Assembly: GCA_947500555.1 (NCBI GenBank)
Contig: CANMSE010000003.1
Coordinates: forward strand, 682,001 to 746,000
Origin: an uncultured Fulvivirga sp.
Lineage (GTDB): Bacteria; Bacteroidota; Bacteroidia; Cytophagales; Cyclobacteriaceae
Reading direction: 5' to 3'
DNA: 64,000 nt
The position numbers were made by a program, and so were the translations under genes. Under the pieces are notes generated by a model, which saw nothing but the letters and a program-made list of their open reading frames with translations, was not told the origin of the DNA and did not search any database. The first letter of the stretch is position 1. Every line of letters starts with the position of its first letter. This document shows, in pieces, positions 10,901 through 18,165 of this stretch.

Positions 10901-13900
10901 TTGTATTCGGCTTGCCCGCATCAAACAGGTAATCACCAGAAGTCTGAATAGTGAAGTCACTACCTATTTCTACATCAAAACCATTATGATCAAATAGCAC
11001 CCCACCTTCGATGGTCAAGTCGTTTGATACCAACAGTTCAGGGTTTAGAATTGCCTCCGGTGAACCACCAGGACCAGAAAGACCTTCATCTAACTCAACC
11101 TCGGTTGCTGTACCTCCTGAACTTCGCATAATAACATTCCAAAAAGGTGCCTTAGAAGTGACTTTGAAATTAGTATTTGTCGAGTTTTCCATGATGACAG
11201 TTCCACCAGTAACAGAAATATTTCCAGGATCACTATTAATAAAAATACCTCCGCCAGCTCCACCTCCTGTTAGCGGTTGACTTCCAGAAACATTCAAAAC
11301 ACCGCCTGACATATTAAAAGTATTACCAGTGTAAGTCAAACTGAAAGTATAGTAGTCATTGTTAATTGAACCCCCAGTCACATTAACCGTCCCTCCAGAT
11401 TGGAAGTAACCTCCAATATTTGCGGCCCCGAGAACTGAAGTACGTATTTGATTTGTAGTTACTGTTCCACCTTCTACTATGATAGTTCCATTATCTCGTG
11501 TAGTAATTCCAGCTGTTCCCGGAGCAACAACAAATCCATCAGATACTCGAATAGTACCGTAAGGTACAATGGAGTTACCGGCAGTTGTGACACTGCCCCC
11601 ATTAACCCAAAGCCTTGAGCCTTCGGATAAATTGTAGTTACCACCATCATTTAATTCATCAATATCAACATTGGCATTTAACCTAACCGTACCTCGTATC
11701 AACCCTAAAGCATTGGCATTATCAGTTAACTGTGCAGTAGCAGCGTGTGCTTCACTAGCAAACCCGAATAAATTAAAGTTTGCTATGGATGATGCATTAA
11801 TATCTAAAATATAGGTCTCATCTACACCTTTATCAATTTCTATTCGGTAAAAATTTGTTACTCCATTACAGTTTATAGTTTGGTCAGCATCGTCATTTAA
11901 GAAATTGGCATCTACTATTCCATTAGCATCTTCAGCATTGACAATTGCCATGGTTCTGTTAGTGAATTCAACTCTACCATTGTTAGTAAAATCTCCATAA
12001 AAATTAAACTGATGTCTCGCATTGGCCGTACCAACATGTATCTCTCCAGAAGCATCAATTTGAACATTGCCAAAAGCATTAATATTTAAGGCCGTTGTCT
12101 CTGTATCGTCATTTATTTGCAGGATACCTGTTTGAATAGTAAGGTTTCCATTAATAGTATAATCTGATAGCAGTGTAACAATGTTAGTTGGTGAAGCAAG
12201 ATTAATGATCACATTATTATAAACCCTATCTGTATCTAAATCAAAATTACCAGCCTCTATCATAACCGTGCCCCCCACTATTGGGTCTGCAAAATCTGAG
12301 GTGGAGCCTGAAGGGAAATTATCAATGCCAGCAGAACCTTCTACAGAAATAATTCCGTTACCGGCAATGGAAAAGTAATTATGTCCTGTTGTATTTTCAA
12401 TGTCTAAACGACCGTCTACCGTCAAACTAACCCCATCATTATCATCAGTGGCCATTCTTACCGTTCTTCCAGTCAAAATGACCATATTATCTCCAGCCGT
12501 TGGTAAATTCCCAGTCGGAGGGAATCTTTGATCTCCAGAGGGGTCTGTAGTCCAAGTTAAGGCATCTTCCCAATTACCTGATTGAAATGAATAATAAGTA
12601 GTATTAACAAGTTGTGCGCCCCTCCCCAGCGTGTAGTAACCAGTAGGTATATCTTGGTTAGACAAATTCACTACAACTTGATCTCCATTTTCAATGCTAA
12701 TTGAATTAGCTAAAACTCTTGTATAATCATTACCCGTAGTAGCTCTGTACAATAGTACATAATCACTGGCAGCTCCTACGGCTCCAAGACCTGCTACCCC
12801 AAAATCAAATCTTAACTCTGCAGAAACTCCTCCTGAAGCTTCTAAAAACCAACTTCTTGCCCATCTATCCGTTATATCTGGATCAGTAAAATCAGTTAAT
12901 ATTGTCTGACTATGAGCAGTATTATCATGTGCAAGCAGTACAAATTCATTAGAAGCATTTAAGGTACCACCCGCCTCTTCAATTTGAAGCGCATCTGAAA
13001 ATCCTGAGAGGCTGCTTGTGTTACTTCCATCGCTAGTACCTATTCCAACCAAATCATTATTGAAGGCAGCATCTGCCATTGAAAAGAAATCATTGGTAAT
13101 AGCAATATTATATTTTTCAGAAAGGTAGTTTTCAATAATTATTCGTTGAGCATCATTTATGGCGTTCTTGAACATAATAATTTCAGCAATTTCACCATCA
13201 AAATCCTGGTTAGTTGCATAACCTCCATCTACATTATCTTGCTCTCCGCCAATAGCTAATGATCCTCCAGTTGTAAGAGAAGCACCACTCGATAATGAAG
13301 TAGAGTTAACATTACTACCATTTTTATAGTGATTAAGTTGGCCTCCTGAAGACTGCCATACTGAAGTAAATATGTTAAAAGTATTTATTCCATCATTGAG
13401 AGACCCACCTGCAGAGTTAGCAGCTTTAGCATAAGTACGCATACCGCTTGCGTCAAACAACAAATACTCATTACTACTATTCCCCGTACCAACGGAATAA
13501 GATATAATACCTTCAGAATTGTTAGCCGTGGCAAATACAACCATAGTCGTTACTTCAGTTGTACCCATATTTGCAAATGGGTTTAATTTCAACCTTTCTG
13601 CATTGGAATCATCAAAAACGACAGAGGGCAAGCTATTCACTTGATTAAGCGAAAAACTAGGTAGGTTACCAGACGAAGACGCTGAAAAAACCTCTCCGTT
13701 ACCAGAGATATCTGTCCAGGTCGCTACATCAACACCATCTCCAACCCCAATTGTTCCAGCATCCAGCCAGATGATATTTTCAGGTTGTCCACTTGCTCCT
13801 GTAGCATTTCCTACCCCCGCAGGACCGGTCTGACCGTAAGAAACTAGTGATAAAAAAAGTAAAGCCGAAAGTAATAGATAAGTTTTTTTCATAACGCTCA

Positions 13901-13901
13901 T
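4908..13901 (-). CDS. Giant secreted beta-strand-repeat protein with LamG-like domain and T9SS type A sorting domain
   Basis: 2997 residues. The signal peptide is within the first 24 residues (MKKTYLLLSALLFLSLVSYG begins at an internal Met at 13892; either Met could be the start). Residues about 35-270 resemble a LamG/concanavalin-like jelly roll (ENIIWLDAGTIGVGDG, then IAEIIMFKNAINDAQRIIIENYLSEKYNI). The bulk is a long series of short Asn/Thr/Gly-rich strands of the kind NGDVTFNGDVTINGGTFNTG that should fold as beta-helix or stacked solenoid. Near the C-terminus there is a fibronectin-like segment (LTSFTGRELDGDVELKWVTSSE) and the last 80 residues are a T9SS type A sorting domain with VYPNPTDD, FDMFGRVV and GIYIITI. 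Such cargo is exported across the outer membrane and anchored or released. Probable role: surface adhesin or matrix protein; ligand unknown. It is transcribed alone. Confidence 0.93.
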   Translation of the reverse strand: MSVMKKTYLLLSALLFLSLVSYGQTGPAGVGNATGASGQPENIIWLDAGTIGVGDGVDVATWTDISGNGEVFSASSSGNLPSFSLNQVNSLPSVVFDDSNAERLKLNPFANMGTTEVTTMVVFATANNSEGIISYSVGTGNSSNEYLLFDASGMRTYAKAANSAGGSLNDGINTFNIFTSVWQSSGGQLNHYKNGSNVNSTSLSSGASLTTGGSLAIGGEQDNVDGGYATNQDFDGEIAEIIMFKNAINDAQRIIIENYLSEKYNIAITNDFFSMADAAFNNDLVGIGTSDGSNTSSLSGFSDALQIEEAGGTLNASNEFVLLAHDNTAHSQTILTDFTDPDITDRWARSWFLEASGGVSAELRFDFGVAGLGAVGAASDYVLLYRATTGNDYTRVLANSISIENGDQVVVNLSNQDIPTGYYTLGRGAQLVNTTYYSFQSGNWEDALTWTTDPSGDQRFPPTGNLPTAGDNMVILTGRTVRMATDDNDGVSLTVDGRLDIENTTGHNYFSIAGNGIISVEGSAGIDNFPSGSTSDFADPIVGGTVMIEAGNFDLDTDRVYNNVIINLASPTNIVTLLSDYTINGNLTIQTGILQINDDTETTALNINAFGNVQIDASGEIHVGTANARHQFNFYGDFTNNGRVEFTNRTMAIVNAEDANGIVDANFLNDDADQTINCNGVTNFYRIEIDKGVDETYILDINASSIANFNLFGFASEAHAATAQLTDNANALGLIRGTVRLNANVDIDELNDGGNYNLSEGSRLWVNGGSVTTAGNSIVPYGTIRVSDGFVVAPGTAGITTRDNGTIIVEGGTVTTNQIRTSVLGAANIGGYFQSGGTVNVTGGSINNDYYTFSLTYTGNTFNMSGGVLNVSGSQPLTGGGAGGGIFINSDPGNISVTGGTVIMENSTNTNFKVTSKAPFWNVIMRSSGGTATEVELDEGLSGPGGSPEAILNPELLVSNDLTIEGGVLFDHNGFDVEIGSDFTIQTSGDYLFDAGKPNTTTINGVDDATLDFQNRVDGNGEQRFWNLMINKPTGRVVSLGSGKTDVSGSNNNLIRIDGDAFKVLSGIFDNGLYSVRIFSDSLVNYDILGVYDPAAAAGDASPNGNNDFIKFTNGPIQVVTADTSRFGNVRFNNSTDIIDLTSDVYIERLQYRFGRMNLGEHNLKIDALDINLSGAQADWNGCGGCFSVEDMFITDGNASDGGLSIYVPADGLDPEDGNATFDLPFGIGTDGLDAFTDAGSGTGNSKYTPASATLSGVTDDGYITIRPVDKELATTDPSGGDILSYYWTVDFEDFSTLPTVEYTFTYYDNDLDGSANEATFAAGKVLTVDPFTRNYEDDPTPEGVDDTNNTITFNGAGDVGFTLEEANYTAGEFGRFVGAPEIYYSRSATGNWTNNNIWSTIGYGGAAASSSPGAGDVVHIGFSGSPGSYQRHRVTLNTGTIASPLEIAELILEQNPEANGVEGENSRLIITPTRGLRVGGSVTGNGEIQYQMTDVDQPTLDADLGEFADTEGASFIMRSNDGDAVAPTNLTQFPRLSIPGRTSNYQDGRSVSFAVDITCQNLNVRFGGTLLMNTGAAGDIVVTDSLRIGGIGSNNEGRIIFQNSGNARSISVGGDFILDTDGNTDSNQLFVQTGGTDNLNHQLNISGDIQIRDADALLDLFTADDGFQSNITLNIEGNEDKVFNSAASVDPDLSRLVLTKDSKTNSFTINTNFTLGSSTNGTTKAITLTSGILALNDPAIDINLTTGGDSFSIPADAGLQLTQGTANVNGSDSGIELDGCIIIDGGTLDMDDAVGNGNNFIEYSASGNALLEISSGTLDVGSQIRGITSAETGVLRYRQTGGDVRIGTQAGPENTRGMLQIYNTGSEFTYTGGTLTIERHQDTPTVAALFLDPDISDVTGSTITIFNANTPAGQNDFRINSVIDLENLTINGTNTPSAEIDINPLTVSGLLTIETGAALNGNARTLTVGGDFDNDGTYDAQGNETIFNSTGSQQITGSGTNTFFRFTKSEVGTLDLTNTLDVADLFTISDGTLSDNGFSINLAADAVIDGIHSSTAGNGLVFAGGSAQELRRSAAGSGTLGVLTINNANGVTIPDGNGYDFNVDGGLRLENGVFNVGGSVIALGLNALITPVNSFGVTNMIRTNSSFTDGGVSKTFPASFSQDFTFPVGQSFYTPVIFDLTSGSNTSGSSIGTITILPANEFHPTINDGSNFFGTGDVNNVLQYYWTVQSSGITGLTTDMTMGYDDSQVLTADPGSSEADYIAARILAFDNPTDVINKFTTTEVNETTNLISFNFSGASDNGITGDYFAGIDEAIPNNVATYTVDVSGNFGDDVYDNPVPGGGAPTGAVIIVPNTFTLTLDSDNASFYRTEIQDGGILEVDNSTNHRLGQLSGTGTLRILSDGINANLPAFSGNFLSCSGGGLEYGGTGSYSVLSGITSLRNLSFIGTGDREFPNNNVTVCEDLVINGSGLVVDNANNRDITVENNFLITEGTFNTGTGDIEVDNNFTINGGIFNGENNGDVTFNGDVTINGGTFNTGTGGRLFVKSDFNFISGSHTSGSGTHRTIFNGTSEQDLNGDFTGSGAFYRFLIANANGINISSGQVEISSILFLNNGLIRTNDNDFSLLSNASVSPAIGSENSYINGRLSKTIASANGNFQFPIGSGTEWRPASVNDVSAGGLTWEAQYFQSNAMDNEASVTSMDLTNAGDVATISNGEYWKISDGNVGSIGTTATVGLSWGLISDVSSEPAERQELEVMIWNSGLGTWDNLDGAGFSAGNTDAEGRFTAVSSNTFSERIFTLGSASAANPLPITLTSFTGRELDGDVELKWVTSSEINNDYFELQRSSDGLTYEVIATVEGNGTTNDTQEYTFIDTRPSIGKNYYRLKQVDFDGQFSIADQIVVVDMIPENSTLSFKVYPNPTDDSNINLRIEADQRDEVHVTMFDMFGRVVVDQMYEPGDFSEDLRLVPNESLNQGIYIITIEQFGRKSNLRLMINE

Positions 13902-14536
13902 TTGATAGCTAATACCATGCTACAAAACTAAAAATTGTTAATACGCTTATAATCAAATAGTTACTAAATTATAGTTATCATCATTATTCCCGATTTGGGA
14001 AAAAAGTCTGACTCTAACCTCTAGTTTAGTCAACCTAATGTTTACCATAAAGGGTAAAATTACGCAAATGTACTTTTTAATAAAGTAATAAATGCGAAAA
14101 AGACTTAAATGGTAACAACACTTCATAAGATTTAAACTATTAACCATAAATAATGATGTAAGATATTAGATGGATTATTAAATAATTAATGGATTTTCAT
14201 GTGTTCAAAGAATTTCACACGTTGATAATACCATGACTCTATAAGTAGACCTGCAGTCTTGCTGCAAATATTGATACCTATAGTAATTACTTTTCTAAGG
14301 ATGTCTGTATTGTTGTTGTAACGTGTTAATCTCATGATACAAGAATAGACAATCATTCCACTTGTTGAATCCGTAATATCCTGATTCTGAAAACTCAGGG
14401 TTTCCCCTAGGGCATCGTTTTAGCAATATTTATTTGCCCAGTTTGATAATAACTGCAGATTAGTAATTTGTCAAATGTCAACAGTGTATATTGTTTTTGG
14501 TCCTATATATTTATCTTCAAGCAAAATGGGATAACT
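13902..14536. other. Divergent intergenic spacer, no gene recognised
   Basis: About 635 bp between the oppositely oriented giant T9SS gene and the SpmAB-type gene. It should contain the promoters of both. It is very AT-rich and has no convincing ORF, tRNA or structured RNA. Small inverted repeats are present (TTTACC/GGTAAA around 14041-14058, TGCAG/CTGCA around 14252-14266) but are too short to interpret. The stretch GGGTTTCCCCTAGGG at about 14399-14413 is locally GC-rich and partly palindromic; it might be an operator, but I have no support for this. Confidence 0.6.
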
Positions 14537-15769
14537 ATGGTTTTAAACTACATCTGGTTTGGTTTCTTCATGATAGCGTTTATCGTAGCACTAATCAAAG
14601 TACTATTTTTTGGTGACACTCAGGTCTTCACCGAAATGGTCAATGCCACTTTCGAAATGTCAAAAACAGGGTTTGAAATTTCTATTGGTTTGACCGGTGT
14701 TATGGCTTTATGGCTCGGCTTAATGAAAATCGGTGAAGAAGGTGGAATGGTTAAAATTCTATCGCGGTTGGTTGGTCCTTTTTTTAGCAAGTTGTTTCCT
14801 GACATCCCTAAAGATCATCCTGCAACAGGCTCAATAATCATGAATTTCTCAGCTAATATTCTAGGGTTGGATAATGCGGCCACACCTCTAGGCTTAAAAG
14901 CAATGAATGAAATGCAAAGTCTTAACGTGACTAAAGATACTGCTTCCAATTCCCAGATTATGTTCCTTGTCCTAAATACTTCAGGTCTGTCCATCATCCC
15001 ATTGACGATATTAGTAGACAGGTCAGTATTAGGAGCTACTAATCCCACAGATGTTTTCTTGCCAATTCTTTTAGCAACATTTTGTTCTACCATAGTCGGT
15101 CTTATTACGGTTTCCATTTGTCAGAAAATTAATTTATTTGACAAAGTAATTATGGCCTACTTAGGTGGGTTGACGTTATTTATTGGCCTATTAGTCTATT
15201 ATCTCACAACCCTTAGCCAACAAGATCTAAATACATTTTCAACGTTTGCCAGCAACTTCATAATTTTCTCTCTCATAATTAGCTTTCTAATTCTAGGGTT
15301 TCGCAAAAAAATTAATCTCTATTCTACTTTTGTGGAAGGAGCTAAGGAGGGCTTCCAGATAGCCATAAAAATTATCCCATATCTCATAGCCATTCTAGTG
15401 GCCATTGGAGTATTCAGAGCTTCTGGTGCTTTTGATTATATATTAGAAGGATTGAGACTAGCCATAGCCGCAGTAGGACTCGATACAGACTTTGTTGATG
15501 CGCTACCGGTAGCATTGATGAAGCCACTTAGTGGTGGGGCAGCCAGAGGTATGATGATTGAGACTATAAAAACCAATGGTGTTGACACTTTTGTAGGTCA
15601 AATGGCCAGCGTATTTAGAGGAGCTACTGAAACTACTTTCTATATTGTAGCGGTCTATTTCGGATCAGTAAACATAAAAAATATTAGGTATGCTATTACC
15701 GCTGGCCTTATAGCAGACCTGGCTGGTATTATAGCTGCAATATTCTTTGGGTATATGTTTTTCCATTAA
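14537..15769 (+). CDS. Nucleoside-recognition (Gate) domain membrane protein, SpmA-SpmB fusion
   Basis: 410 residues from the ATG at 14537 (MVLNYIWFGF). An upstream TTG at 14468 is in frame but adds a poor, non-conserved extension, so the ATG is preferred. The protein is very hydrophobic, with roughly ten membrane segments, and joins two Gate-type halves equivalent to Bacillus SpmA (first half, with ATGSIIMNFSANILGLDNAATPLGLKAM) and SpmB (second half, with VALMKPLSGGAARGMMIE). In Bacillus these affect spore core dehydration; in non-sporulating Bacteroidota the fused form is widespread and its substrate is not known, though related Gate proteins include nucleoside and ferrous-iron transporters. 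It is followed 42 bp later by the DUF7832-like gene. Confidence 0.9.
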   Translation: MVLNYIWFGFFMIAFIVALIKVLFFGDTQVFTEMVNATFEMSKTGFEISIGLTGVMALWLGLMKIGEEGGMVKILSRLVGPFFSKLFPDIPKDHPATGSIIMNFSANILGLDNAATPLGLKAMNEMQSLNVTKDTASNSQIMFLVLNTSGLSIIPLTILVDRSVLGATNPTDVFLPILLATFCSTIVGLITVSICQKINLFDKVIMAYLGGLTLFIGLLVYYLTTLSQQDLNTFSTFASNFIIFSLIISFLILGFRKKINLYSTFVEGAKEGFQIAIKIIPYLIAILVAIGVFRASGAFDYILEGLRLAIAAVGLDTDFVDALPVALMKPLSGGAARGMMIETIKTNGVDTFVGQMASVFRGATETTFYIVAVYFGSVNIKNIRYAITAGLIADLAGIIAAIFFGYMFFH

Positions 15770-15811
15770 AGTGCAAATGCCTATATTTCATTTTTGATAT
15801 AAAGAGAAGAT

Positions 15812-16264
15812 ATGATAGATAAGAAAGCAGAGATTCAAAAGACTATTTATGATAATGCAAAGAGCCATTTTTTGGGAAACTTCCCAGATTCGCTTCCTAT
15901 AGAACAGGCCTATGTTCATATAGGAATGTACCTTGGGTGGATAATCGATAATGATCTTTATTCAGAATATTTTGAAGATGAAGCAGACATGCAAATCTTT
16001 AGATTTAAAAGAAGAGAAATCTCTTGTACTATCTTAAGCGAAATTTGGGATGGCTACCTGGGTTTTGAGCTTTTCAATAAGGAAGGAAACATGTTTACCT
16101 ATTACTACTATGGAGGTGGTCTCTATAAAGGCGATTATGATGAGGCTCTGGTTAAAAAGCTTCCTTCCATCTACCATGTGAAAGATAGCTGGGATAATTA
16201 CGAAGAAATCAAATCAAGAATCGATGTAAGATTTAACGATTGGAAAAAACTTGTAGGCAGGTAA
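15812..16264 (+). CDS. DUF7832-like protein of unknown function
   Basis: 150 residues, soluble, acidic, no signal peptide. The core AYVHIGMYLGWIIDNDLYSEYF together with an aromatic-rich mid-part (GYLGFELFNKEGNMFTYYYYGGGLY) resembles, from memory, small single-domain proteins catalogued as DUF7832, found in many bacteria and often near polymorphic toxin or immunity genes. No catalytic motif is obvious. It lies 42 bp after the SpmAB-type gene in the same direction and ends at a strong bidirectional-looking terminator. The family assignment is tentative; the gene itself is well supported by length, start context and coding character. Confidence 0.75.
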   Translation: MIDKKAEIQKTIYDNAKSHFLGNFPDSLPIEQAYVHIGMYLGWIIDNDLYSEYFEDEADMQIFRFKRREISCTILSEIWDGYLGFELFNKEGNMFTYYYYGGGLYKGDYDEALVKKLPSIYHVKDSWDNYEEIKSRIDVRFNDWKKLVGR

Positions 16265-16292
16265 ACCAATAAGGTTACTTAAAGAATGTGAT

Positions 16293-16319
16293 AAAAGCTC
16301 CTTGACTAGGAGCTTTTTT
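16293..16319. terminator. Intrinsic terminator between convergent genes
   Basis: A perfect 10-bp stem AAAAGCTCCT (16293-16302) and AGGAGCTTTT (16308-16317) with a 5-base loop TGACT and a T tract (16314-16319) on the plus strand; the complementary A run gives a shorter T tract on the minus strand. It sits exactly between the rightward DUF7832-like gene (ending 16264) and the leftward gene ending at 16318, so it can serve both. Confidence 0.85.
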
Positions 16320-18165
16320 ATTTAACAGAACCTTTTTTATCAAGCAAAAGCCTATCCTTTATTTCTTTATCACCAAGGTAATTCTCCATATCATATTCGA
16401 TAACCACATCACCCGTATTATTATTGATTAGCAGGGTCTTGGGAGTTGTATCAAGCGTTACATCCTTTTCCCAAGCTAAGCCATCTGAAGTATAAATTTT
16501 AGCTATACTAGCGGCATACTCTTCTTGCTCAGGCAACTGAACATAATACATGAGTATATAGTAATGACCTTCGTCCTCTGATGATACCATCACACTAGTT
16601 TCATCAAGATTTTGTTTATTGATATTTCTAGTATCAATCTTAAAATTGACCTTTAATGTCTGATTACGGGTATGATTTATTGAAGCAAAATAACCTTGCG
16701 CTGATGCTTTCCCAGAGAAATAAAGACCAACCGTATACTCGCCTTCCAAAACAAGTGGAACATATTTGGAAAGACCTACATTCACCTCTTTGAATAATGG
16801 AATAGAATCACTATCACCTATCAACCACCTTGAGCGCTCCACTAAAGATTCAATCTCAGCCTCAGCGTTCTTCTTGGCGTATATAGATGCATCAAGTTGT
16901 TCTTTAATGTACGATTGCAGCCCTTCAACACCTTCATACTGGGTCTTAATGTAACTTGCATAGTTCCGTTCATCTTCAGCAAGATCTCTACTAATCAACA
17001 AGTTGACCAGACTATCCATCTCCTTGACATAACTGTAGCGCTTATCAGCTACTTCCAGTTGGTAAACAATATCACTACTGTCACGATAAAACAAGTGATT
17101 CATCTTATATGATTCGCTCTCTATATCAGCAATCTTATACTTGAAAATGTATTCTGGCAATGGATCGGCATCATATTCTCTTATTTTTTTAAGAATACCT
17201 TCTATAGGAGTAATTCTATTATCCATAGCCATGGAATCTACTCTTACTCTATCAGTGAGCTGATTGAGCATTTGATCATATTCAACCAACTCGGTTCTCA
17301 TTGGGGTTACCACTTCTTTGACACCTGTTCTTACTGACTCAGCCCACATTTTATAATCCCAAAAGTCAATGTTATCTTCTGTAAGATCGATCATTGTCAA
17401 TCCCTCTTTTTCATAGTCTTTGATTTCTTTAATATGAAGGGCAGGACCATAACCTGATTGACTAATTTTGCTTAAAACGGATTCAAACGCTCTATAATTT
17501 TCCAGTGCTAAAACAGATTTTTCTTCCACTTGTGTTACTCGATCTAATAGTTGGTCGTCAGATCGTAGATACAAGATTTTAACTGTTGGATAATCTTCTT
17601 TAATCTTCTTAAATTCTTCCAGAGCAGCAGCATAGTTACTTAGAGTTTTATCATAGTAGATTTTAAGCTCCTGAACATTTTCTTTTCTTTCTTTTAGGCC
17701 TTTGGATTTATTCTCCAAATCGAATAACACATCAGCAAGCTTAATCCCAAATTTACCTGTTCGCAAATCTCTTCGTTGGTAGGCCTGGTAGAACTCATCG
17801 TTCTTTTTAATCTCTTTTTCAGTAATGTATTGACTTGCCAAATCATAGTAAATGAGAGCTGAATCAGCATTTATCACAAATTGGTCTGTCTCTTTAAGTA
17901 TGTCATTAGCACTGGCTTTATCATGATAGATAAAAGCCATTTGTAAATTTGCGTTGGGATGTGACACATTCTTTGCGTCCTGAAGAAACCTACGAAGAAT
18001 AGGTTCAGCTTGATCATACTTTTTAGTATCCAGAATAAAAAAAAGATCTTTATACTTTATCTTCTGAGCAAATGACCCGGTAGTTGAAATAAAAAAGAAG
18101 AAAAGTATTGCTGCAACTCTCATATAGACGCGATTTAATGCCAAATTAAATAAAAATGTAACCAT
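16318..18165 (-). CDS. Secreted protein of unknown function with N-terminal TPR-like region
   Basis: 615 residues from ATG 18165, which overlaps the tex stop by one base (TAATG), suggesting translational coupling. An internal Met at 18123 gives a more usual signal peptide (MRVAAILFFFFISTTGSFAQ), so the true start could be either. After the signal, residues about 35-150 look like TPR helices (ILDTKKYDQAEPILRRFL, DSALIYYDLASQYI). The middle is helical and charged, possibly coiled coil; the last 170 residues are predicted beta-rich (YVPLVLEGEYTVGLYFSGKAS, GDVVIEYDMENYLGD). No enzyme motif was recognised. Its partner gene tex is cytoplasmic, so the pair is probably only cotranscribed. The function is unknown. 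Confidence 0.8.
   Translation of the reverse strand: MVTFLFNLALNRVYMRVAAILFFFFISTTGSFAQKIKYKDLFFILDTKKYDQAEPILRRFLQDAKNVSHPNANLQMAFIYHDKASANDILKETDQFVINADSALIYYDLASQYITEKEIKKNDEFYQAYQRRDLRTGKFGIKLADVLFDLENKSKGLKERKENVQELKIYYDKTLSNYAAALEEFKKIKEDYPTVKILYLRSDDQLLDRVTQVEEKSVLALENYRAFESVLSKISQSGYGPALHIKEIKDYEKEGLTMIDLTEDNIDFWDYKMWAESVRTGVKEVVTPMRTELVEYDQMLNQLTDRVRVDSMAMDNRITPIEGILKKIREYDADPLPEYIFKYKIADIESESYKMNHLFYRDSSDIVYQLEVADKRYSYVKEMDSLVNLLISRDLAEDERNYASYIKTQYEGVEGLQSYIKEQLDASIYAKKNAEAEIESLVERSRWLIGDSDSIPLFKEVNVGLSKYVPLVLEGEYTVGLYFSGKASAQGYFASINHTRNQTLKVNFKIDTRNINKQNLDETSVMVSSEDEGHYYILMYYVQLPEQEEYAASIAKIYTSDGLAWEKDVTLDTTPKTLLINNNTGDVVIEYDMENYLGDKEIKDRLLLDKKGSVK

Noticed and set aside
5392..11280. 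Several open rightward frames of 60-140 codons antisense to the giant T9SS gene (for example 8476-8898).
   Set aside because: They lie in the frame opposite a strongly repetitive, Asn/Thr/Gly-rich coding sequence and have Pro/Ser/Val-rich composition with no domain; they are reflections of the real gene.
14065..14072. Reverse-strand TACATTTG, a match to the Bacteroidota -7 consensus TAnnTTTG, upstream of the giant gene.
   Set aside because: No TTG-type -33 element at the expected distance; an 8-base degenerate match in AT-rich DNA is likely by chance.
13953..14147. 64-codon reverse-strand frame in the spacer upstream of the giant gene.
   Set aside because: AT-driven, no recognisable features, would sit in the promoter region of the giant gene.
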